Assembly: GCA_937990665.1 (NCBI GenBank)
Contig: CALKRF010000133.1
Span: 1 to 8,036, forward strand
DNA length: 8,036 nt
From: an uncultured Atopobium sp.
Lineage (GTDB): Bacteria > Actinomycetota > Coriobacteriia > Coriobacteriales > Atopobiaceae
Direction of reading: 5' to 3'
Within the stretch, counting starts at the first letter, position 1. Each line of letters starts with the position of its first letter. The translations under genes and the position numbers were made by a program. The notes under the pieces were generated by a model. The model was not told the DNA's origin, ran no database searches, and was given only the letters and a program-made list of their open reading frames with translations. Shown here one piece after another: positions 1-4,413 of the stretch.

Positions 1-585
1 TTTATCATTAAAGCTTCAATTGAGCTGTTACAGGGATCTATCAAAGAAATTATTGGCATGCGTCCTGACACTGCTCTTTCAACACTTATTTACAACATTG
101 TGAAAGAGGATTCAGACGCAGAAGGCGTCTACGACCTTATTATCCACAGCTATGGCCCAGATAAATTTGTTGGCTCATTCCACACTGAGGTTCTTGATAC
201 CACTTCAGCTATTGAGATTGATACGATGACTAGGCGTCTGAGTACAGAGATTTACAAGCAGACATCAGGCAAAATAATCATTGCTGCTATTGGTATTTAT
301 GCGAGAAACACCACCGATAATCGCATTGTAAAAATGCGTACTGAAGTAACTGAAATGGCTTTAGCTCATGAAGGTGTTCTTCAAGTTCATGGCTTTATCG
401 CTGACATTGAAAACCAATTTATGGCCTTTGACACTGTTATCGAGTTTGGTTATGACGGCAAGCAAATCGTTCACGATATTATTCACGAAGTAGAAGCAGC
501 CTACCCTGACATGAACGTCTCGGTTCTTTTGGATCGCGATACAAGCGATCTTTCTGAACATGAAGAAGACAGAGACTTGCACTAA
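1..585 (+). CDS. Cation diffusion facilitator (CDF) metal efflux transporter, C-terminal part
   Basis: The 3' end of a gene entering from the left; the frame is open from base 1 and stops with TAA at 583-585, giving 194 residues. CDF proteins export divalent metals (Zn, Fe, Mn, Co) from the cytoplasm by proton antiport. Fragment residues 1-23 (ending in IIGMRPD) match the end of the last membrane helix and the linker that precedes the cytoplasmic domain. Residues about 24-105 resemble the dimerising, metal-sensing domain, with VYDLIIHSYGP at 43-53 and SFHTEV at 59-64 supplying conserved histidines. A second block at about 115-185 (VLQVHGF at 126-132, AFDTV at 142-146, then a YPD and an acidic LLDRDTSD stretch) is the extra tail of long-form CDF proteins. 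The metal cannot be read from this part because the membrane metal site lies outside the window. The gene converges on the iron-uptake operon. The family call is firm and the substrate unknown. Confidence 0.85.
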   Translation, partial: FIIKASIELLQGSIKEIIGMRPDTALSTLIYNIVKEDSDAEGVYDLIIHSYGPDKFVGSFHTEVLDTTSAIEIDTMTRRLSTEIYKQTSGKIIIAAIGIYARNTTDNRIVKMRTEVTEMALAHEGVLQVHGFIADIENQFMAFDTVIEFGYDGKQIVHDIIHEVEAAYPDMNVSVLLDRDTSDLSEHEEDRDLH

Positions 586-603
586 ACGCACATTAATACA
601 TCT

Positions 604-646
604 TTAAAAAGGGGCGAGCCGCCGACACCCAGAGTCAGCGGCTCGT
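604..646 (-). terminator. Intrinsic terminator, minus strand (end of candidate small RNA)
   Basis: CGAGCCGC at 615-622 pairs perfectly with GCGGCTCG at 638-645. GAC/GTC (624-626 with 634-636) extends the stem inside after one mismatch. On the minus strand the hairpin is followed by CCCC and then five T (606-610). On the plus strand no T-run follows, so it is not a standard terminator for the CDF gene, although the hairpin could still shield that transcript's 3' end. Confidence 0.5.
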
Positions 647-724
647 GTTCTACGCTCGCAAGAAAGGGAGAGGGTCTTTCTCCGAGCTACGGGAACCTGA
701 ATAAAGCAAGCAAGTAAATTGCTT
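604..724 (-). ncRNA. Candidate small RNA downstream of feoB
   Basis: Read on the minus strand, this stretch starts about 7 nt after a promoter-like pair (731-759) and holds three hairpins in a row. The first is AAGCAA/TTGCTT (708-713 with 719-724, 5-nt loop). The second is GGAGA/TCTCC (667-671 with 679-683). The third is a GC-rich stem (615-622 with 638-645) followed by five U. No open reading frame with a ribosome binding site is evident in it. It does not look like tmRNA, RNase P RNA, SRP RNA or a riboswitch class I know, and no gene follows it on this strand inside the window. The feoB terminator at 868-903 separates it from feoB, so it would be its own unit. This is inferred from structure only. 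Confidence 0.25.
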
Positions 725-730
725 AAAACT

Positions 731-759
731 ATAGTAAGTTAACCGAGGGAAACTTACAA
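731..759 (-). promoter_or_regulatory. Candidate promoter with overlapping inverted repeat
   Basis: Minus-strand TTGTAA (754-759) and TACTAT (731-736) are spaced by 17 nt; each matches 4 of 6 consensus bases. A perfect inverted repeat, GTAAGTT (734-740) and AACTTAC (751-757) with a 10-nt spacer, spans almost the whole promoter and could be an operator. Alternatively, on the plus strand the same repeat is a hairpin followed 13 nt later by seven T (772-778), which would be a weak terminator for the CDF gene. Confidence 0.25.
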
Positions 760-788
760 GAATCTTTTCAGTTTTTTTATCTAATTTC

Positions 789-820
789 GTAAACTCTACA
801 AAAAGTTAGACTAAGTTTAC
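789..820. repeat. Inverted repeat with feo-operator-like half-sites
   Basis: GTAAACT (789-795) and AGTTTAC (814-820) are perfect inverted copies around 18 nt. The half-sites differ by one base from the GCAAACT/AGTTTGC palindrome in the feo leader (4195-4209), and ACTAAGTTT (810-818) recurs exactly at 4199-4207. The region is AT-rich, so chance is a real alternative. Confidence 0.3.
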
Positions 821-833
821 ATGTCTATGGATT

Positions 834-864
834 TTTATCTTATATCAAAAAAGTCCGAGATAAA
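834..864. repeat. AT-rich inverted repeat in the convergent gap
   Basis: TTTATCT (834-840) and AGATAAA (858-864) form a 7-bp perfect inverted repeat around 17 nt, immediately beyond the feoB terminator. No function can be assigned. A 7-bp AT-rich match in this setting may be fortuitous. Confidence 0.2.
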
Positions 865-867
865 CAT

Positions 868-903
868 AAACAAAATCCCCCACGCCGAATTGGTGCGGGG
901 GAT
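868..903 (-). terminator. Rho-independent terminator of the feo operon
   Basis: On the minus strand, ATCCCCC (897-903) pairs with GGGGGAT (875-881). The stem continues through G-U, C-G, one mismatch and two C-G pairs to a 5-nt loop at 887-891. The tail is ATTTTGTTT. It lies 29 nt past the feoB stop codon. No T-run follows on the plus strand, so it serves feoB. Confidence 0.85.
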
Positions 904-931
904 CAGGTCAGCATACTCAACTAGTAGTAGC

Positions 932-3592
932 TTATGCCTTTGCAACCTCGGTAAGGTTGGTTAGGATCTTATCGTCCTTCTTATCCCACTTTGGAGCAGG
1001 ACGGAAGAGCTGGAAGAGAATTGCTGCCAAGAAGGCAAAAGCAATAACAGTCCAGACACCGAAGGAACCAAGAACGAAGAACTCCCAGAACTGGTTGATG
1101 ATAAGACCAACAATCCATGCAAATACGCACTGATAGCCAATAGCAAACCAGAACCACTTAGAGTCATTCATCTGACGACGGATGGAACCAACTGCAGCGA
1201 AGCAAGGTGCATCAAGCATATTGAATGCAACAAATGCGCACATTGCACCAACGTGAAGAATGCCACCAGCATCAGTGAACATACCAGCGAAGCCAGACCA
1301 CATAGTAACGGACTTCTCACTTGCATCGCCAAGACCGTAAAGAACACCAAAGGTAGAAACAAGGTTCTCTTTTGCGATCAGAGCAGAGATGGAAGCTGCA
1401 GTTGCCTGCCAGTTTGCAAATCCAAGAGGAGCAAAGATAACGCCAATGAAGCCACCAACAGCTGCAAGCAGGGAGAAGTCCATGACATTCTCAGGAGCGC
1501 CCTCGATACCTGGAAGATAACCAAAGACACCGTTTGCACCCTCCCAGGTTGCCCAACCAAAGTTGGAAAGAACCCAGATACCAATAGCCGCTGCGAAGAT
1601 GATGGTACCAGCCTTAAGGATGTATGCAGAGATACGCTCCCAAACGTGCATTGCCCAAGACTTGATAGAAGGCATGTGGTAATCAGGAAGCTCCATAACA
1701 AATGGTGCAGGCTCGCCCTCAAATGCCTTAGTCTTCTTCAGCATGATTGCAGAAATAACAATCATTGCAACGCCAAGGAAGTAGAAAGCAGGAGCAACCC
1801 ACCAAGCAGAAGTGCCACCAATAAGAACACCCATAACCAAAGCAATGATTGGCTGCTTTGCGGAGCAAGGAATCATGGTGGTGAGCATTGCAGTCATACG
1901 GCGGTCCTTCTCGTTCTCAATGGTACGAGTAGAAAGAACGCCAGGAACACCACAGCCAGAAGAAATCAGAAGTGGAATGAAGGACTTGCCGGACAGGCCA
2001 AAGCGACGGAACACGCGGTCCATAACAAAGGCAACACGGCTCATGTAACCGCAGTCCTCAAGGAAGCACAGCATGACAAAAAGAACAAGCATCTGTGGAA
2101 TGAAGCCAAGGACAGAGCCAACGCCGCCGATAATACCGTCAACTACAAGGCTAGTAACAACGGGGCTTGCGCCAGCACCTTCAAGAGCACCGCGAGCAAG
2201 ATCAGGAATACCTGGGACATACATGCCATACGCAGAAGCTTCTGGCTCAGTAGCAGCGCCTTCAACAGCAGTCTTAAAACCAGCGGCAGTTACGCCACCA
2301 AGAGTCTGGAGTTCCTGACCCTCAGCAAGAATTGGGTTGCCGTCAGCGTCAAGCTTAAGAGGATTGTCGTCAGTATCAACGAAGTTGCCATCCTCATCAT
2401 GAACTGGTGCGCTCAGAGCAACAACGTTCTTCTTGGCAGTCTCTGCCTCAAAGCTGGTGATAGCGTCAGAATCCCACTGTTTAGCCGCGATTGCAGCACG
2501 AACCTCAGTGGTATCAATACCAGCCTCGTCAGCTGCGTTGAGATACGCGTCAATCTGGTCACCATAGTGATGAGAGTCAAACTCATCTTTTGCCTCATTG
2601 TACTCGGCATCGCCGATACCCATGAAGTGGAAACCCTTGTCAAACAGGTTGTCGTTGACCCAATCAGTAGCTCCCGTACCAACGGTAGAAATGGAGATGA
2701 AGTACACAAGAGCCATGATGATAACGAAGATTGGAAGACCGAGGATACGGTTAGTAACAACGCGGTCAATCTTCTCGGAAGTGGTCAGCTGCTTTGGAGC
2801 CTTCTTGACGCAAGCTGCCATGACGCCAGCAATCCACTCATAACGGTCAGAAGTAATGATGGACTCAGCGTCATCGTCGCGAGACTGCTCAACTGCAGCA
2901 ATAATCTGCTCAAGCTCTGCGGTCTTCTCGGCAGAAAGGTTAAGAGGAGCAATTGCATTTGCATCGCGCTCAAAGACCTTAATGGAGTACCAACGAGAAA
3001 GAGATGCTGGAGCAAGGCCCTCAATTGCAGCAGCAATCTTGCCAAGAGCCTCTTCAACCTCTGGGGTAAAGCACTTAACACCCTCAGCAGGAGTTCCCTC
3101 CTGGCCAGCCTTAATTGCAGTCTTTACCAGAGTATCAATGTTCTTGTTACGAAGTGCGGAGACCTCAACAACCTCAACGCCAAGCTGCTTAGAGAGCTCT
3201 GCGGTATCAATGACGTCACCAGATTCCTTAAGCAGGTCAACCATGTTAAGGCCAAGAACAACAGGGCGGCCAGCCTCAAGAATCTGAGTTGTCAGATAGA
3301 GGTTACGCTCCAGGTTGGTAACATCGAGAAGGTCAATAATGGCGTCTGGACGCTCATTAATGAGGTAGTCACGAGATACCTGCTCCTCAGGTGAATAAGG
3401 AGACAGAGAATAAATACCAGGAAGGTCGACAAAGGTGACGTCCTTATCAGCGCGCCAGTTTGCCTGCTTCTTCTCGACGGTAACGCCAGGCCAGTTGCCA
3501 ACGTAACCGTTTGAGCCCGTAAGCTCATTGAATAGGGTGGTCTTACCGCAGTTTGGGTTACCTGCAAGACCAATAATAGTCTTTTGTGCCAT
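932..3592 (-). CDS. feoB: Ferrous iron transport protein B (FeoB)
   Basis: An 886-residue inner-membrane Fe2+ importer with an N-terminal G domain. All five G motifs are visible: G1 GNPNCGKT at 11-18, G2 T38 in PGVTVEKK, G3 DLPG at 56-59, G4 NMVD at 116-119 and G5 SAL at 145-147. A helical regulatory domain (about 170-265) follows. The channel part starts with a membrane helix at about 283-303 and resumes at about 482, with LEDCGYMSR (511-519), GCGVPGV (546-552), PCSAKQPII (575-583), MELPDYHMP (633-641) and AKENLVSTFG (740-749). These are FeoB hallmarks; the GCGVP form instead of GCNVP is usual for the Firmicutes-type branch. E. coli FeoB is 773 residues; the excess is mainly an acidic insertion (about 325-455) in the first extracytoplasmic loop. 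The ATG overlaps the upstream feoA stop by one base (TAATG), with AGAGGA six nt upstream inside feoA, so translation is probably coupled. No feoC is seen. Confidence 0.97.
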   Translation of the reverse strand: MAQKTIIGLAGNPNCGKTTLFNELTGSNGYVGNWPGVTVEKKQANWRADKDVTFVDLPGIYSLSPYSPEEQVSRDYLINERPDAIIDLLDVTNLERNLYLTTQILEAGRPVVLGLNMVDLLKESGDVIDTAELSKQLGVEVVEVSALRNKNIDTLVKTAIKAGQEGTPAEGVKCFTPEVEEALGKIAAAIEGLAPASLSRWYSIKVFERDANAIAPLNLSAEKTAELEQIIAAVEQSRDDDAESIITSDRYEWIAGVMAACVKKAPKQLTTSEKIDRVVTNRILGLPIFVIIMALVYFISISTVGTGATDWVNDNLFDKGFHFMGIGDAEYNEAKDEFDSHHYGDQIDAYLNAADEAGIDTTEVRAAIAAKQWDSDAITSFEAETAKKNVVALSAPVHDEDGNFVDTDDNPLKLDADGNPILAEGQELQTLGGVTAAGFKTAVEGAATEPEASAYGMYVPGIPDLARGALEGAGASPVVTSLVVDGIIGGVGSVLGFIPQMLVLFVMLCFLEDCGYMSRVAFVMDRVFRRFGLSGKSFIPLLISSGCGVPGVLSTRTIENEKDRRMTAMLTTMIPCSAKQPIIALVMGVLIGGTSAWWVAPAFYFLGVAMIVISAIMLKKTKAFEGEPAPFVMELPDYHMPSIKSWAMHVWERISAYILKAGTIIFAAAIGIWVLSNFGWATWEGANGVFGYLPGIEGAPENVMDFSLLAAVGGFIGVIFAPLGFANWQATAASISALIAKENLVSTFGVLYGLGDASEKSVTMWSGFAGMFTDAGGILHVGAMCAFVAFNMLDAPCFAAVGSIRRQMNDSKWFWFAIGYQCVFAWIVGLIINQFWEFFVLGSFGVWTVIAFAFLAAILFQLFRPAPKWDKKDDKILTNLTEVAKA

Positions 3593-3837
3593 TAGGCTTC
3601 CTCTACCTTGTGAACGTCTACTACTTCAATGCTTGCAGCTTCATCCTTGCGGATAGAAAGCTCGTAGCCACGAACTGTGAGCTCAATTGGGTCTCCCAGT
3701 GGTGCTACCTTTTTGACGTGAACCTCAGTACCCTTAGTAAGGCCCATGTCCATGATGCGACGTTTCACGGCGCCTACACCCTTTAGCGCAGCAACCGTGC
3801 AACTCTCCCCCACCTTAACTTCTTTCAGAGTTGCCAT
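3592..3837 (-). CDS. feoA: FeoA family protein, second copy, directly upstream of feoB
   Basis: An 81-residue SH3-like FeoA protein that is thought to bind FeoB at the membrane and support Fe2+ uptake. The family pattern is clear: an early LKEVKVGESCTV strand, RRIMDMGLTKGTEVHV at about 26-41, the VAPLGDPIELTVRGYELSIR core, and a final strand ending IEVVDV. The start ATG at 3837 has AAAGGA five nt upstream. The stop overlaps the feoB start by one base, which makes this the copy most tightly tied to FeoB synthesis. A 69-nt gap separates it from the other feoA. The length is normal for the family, and the APLGDP and vRGyelsiR elements are the classic FeoA signature. Confidence 0.95.
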   Translation of the reverse strand: MATLKEVKVGESCTVAALKGVGAVKRRIMDMGLTKGTEVHVKKVAPLGDPIELTVRGYELSIRKDEAASIEVVDVHKVEEA

Positions 3838-3906
3838 AACCTTCCTTTCATCGAAACACGTATTAAAAGCCGCGGGTTTTACCAGCAGCGCAATACAACA
3901 AAGTGT

Positions 3907-4173
3907 TTAGAGCGGAGAAACCATGATGTGCGACGACATCTGACGGTTCAGTCCAAGTCGTGCGCCCTTAACGCTGACAATAACGTCACCGTTGACACGT
4001 GAAATAACCTTTACCTCGGCGCCCTCAACAAAACCAAGTGTTGAGAGGTGCTGGCGAAGATCAGAAGCACCCTTAACCGTTACGATCACCGCAGTCTCTC
4101 CCTCACCAAGCATGGCAAGAGGAAGAACTGGACCAGAATTCGCAGGACCCTGTGAGGTCTTTTCTGTATCCAT
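3907..4173 (-). CDS. feoA: FeoA family protein, first gene of the feo operon
   Basis: An 88-residue FeoA-type SH3 domain with a roughly 16-residue polar N-terminal extension (MDTEKTSQGPANSGPV) before the domain begins at LPLAML. The core reads GEGETAVIVTVKG, LRQHLSTLGFVEGAEVKVISR, GDVIVSVKGARLGLNR and a closing SSHIMV strand. It is clearly distinct from the second FeoA in this operon, so the pair is not a recent duplication. Tandem feoA genes before feoB are common in Firmicutes and Coriobacteria, where one copy may act at FeoB and the other have a separate partner; which does what cannot be told here. The G-rich Shine-Dalgarno (minus-strand GGGGGA, 4177-4182) sits unusually close to the ATG. 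An out-of-frame ATG at 4175-4177 lies four bases upstream and could lower initiation. It is the promoter-proximal gene of the operon. Confidence 0.93.
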   Translation of the reverse strand: MDTEKTSQGPANSGPVLPLAMLGEGETAVIVTVKGASDLRQHLSTLGFVEGAEVKVISRVNGDVIVSVKGARLGLNRQMSSHIMVSPL

Positions 4174-4194
4174 GCATCCCCCAAAATAACGTAG

Positions 4195-4209
4195 GCAAAC
4201 TAAGTTTGC
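4195..4209. promoter_or_regulatory. Perfect 7-1-7 palindrome in the feo leader, probable operator
   Basis: GCAAACT (4195-4201), a central A (4202) and AGTTTGC (4203-4209) form a perfect 15-base palindrome about 20 nt downstream of the inferred transcription start of the feo operon. The 7-1-7 geometry is that of Fur-family boxes, but the bases do not match the Fur, PerR, Zur or DtxR consensus I know. A metal-responsive repressor site is inferred from its position in front of feoA. Confidence 0.5.
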
Positions 4210-4216
4210 TCTTTCG

Positions 4217-4248
4217 AACTTTTACTTCATTAGTATCAACTAAAAGTT
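4217..4248. repeat. Inverted repeat straddling the feo -10 box
   Basis: AACTTTTA (4217-4224) and TAAAAGTT (4241-4248) are perfect inverted copies around 16 nt and enclose the proposed -10 box. A second, offset inverted repeat, TTAGT (4230-4234) and ACTAA (4239-4243), lies inside. The position suits repressor binding. The sequence is AT-rich, which weakens the case. Confidence 0.35.
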
Positions 4249-4260
4249 AAGGTAATTCAA
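4232..4260 (-). promoter_or_regulatory. Probable feo operon promoter
   Basis: Minus-strand TTGAAT (4255-4260) and GATACT (4232-4237), each 4 of 6 to consensus, are separated by exactly 17 nt. Transcription would start near 4225, leaving a leader of about 50 nt before feoA. It lies just downstream of the ppc terminator, so the operon needs its own promoter. Confidence 0.45.
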
Positions 4261-4279
4261 CTTTCATTTAATAATTAAA

Positions 4280-4325
4280 GTAAAAATAAGGCGAGAAACT
4301 CTGTCTACCAGTGGTTTCTCGCCTT
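4280..4325 (-). terminator. Rho-independent terminator of ppc
   Basis: A perfect 12-bp stem: AAGGCGAGAAAC (4288-4299) pairs with GTTTCTCGCCTT (4314-4325) around a 14-nt loop. On the minus strand it is followed by ATTTTTA. It lies about 90 nt past the ppc stop codon. No T-run follows on the plus strand. Confidence 0.9.
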
Positions 4326-4360
4326 GTGAATATTGCAACTTTATTTCAGGTGGTACTAGT

Positions 4361-4404
4361 TTTACGTAAACATAAACGATTGTTTGCTCAAGCTTACGGT
4401 AAGC
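4361..4404. repeat. Two short palindromes in the ppc 3' untranslated region
   Basis: TTTACGTAAA (4361-4370) is a perfect 10-base palindrome. GCTTAC-G-GTAAGC (4392-4404) is a perfect 6-1-6 palindrome that starts 10 nt after the ppc stop codon. Between them, ACGATTGTTTG (4376-4386) repeats exactly in the ppc promoter region (7348-7358). No function can be assigned. Confidence 0.3.
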
Positions 4405-4413
4405 GGTGTGACA

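Noticed and set aside
361..591. A 76-codon minus-strand frame over the CDF 3' end
   Set aside because: It is antisense to the conserved CDF tail domain and has no recognisable features.
734..778. Plus-strand terminator for the CDF gene
   Set aside because: The 7-bp GTAAGTT/AACTTAC stem is AT-rich and its T-run starts more than ten bases after the stem, unlike a normal intrinsic terminator. It is kept only as an alternative reading of the promoter entry.
586..931. Known riboswitch or housekeeping RNA in the convergent gap
   Set aside because: I looked for core motifs of T-box, cobalamin and SRP RNA, RNase P and tmRNA and found none. There is also no downstream gene in a position to be controlled by a riboswitch.
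1253..3394. A 713-codon open frame on the plus strand, antisense to feoB
   Set aside because: It lies wholly inside the unmistakable feoB coding region, its translation is low-complexity and matches no family, and such long shadows arise when codon use in the real gene avoids antisense stops.
3864..3881. Near-palindrome TAAAAG-CCGCGG-GTTTTA between the two feoA genes
   Set aside because: CCGCGG has no room for a hairpin loop and the flanking G/G pair breaks the stem, so it is not a credible terminator. Transcription should continue into the second feoA.
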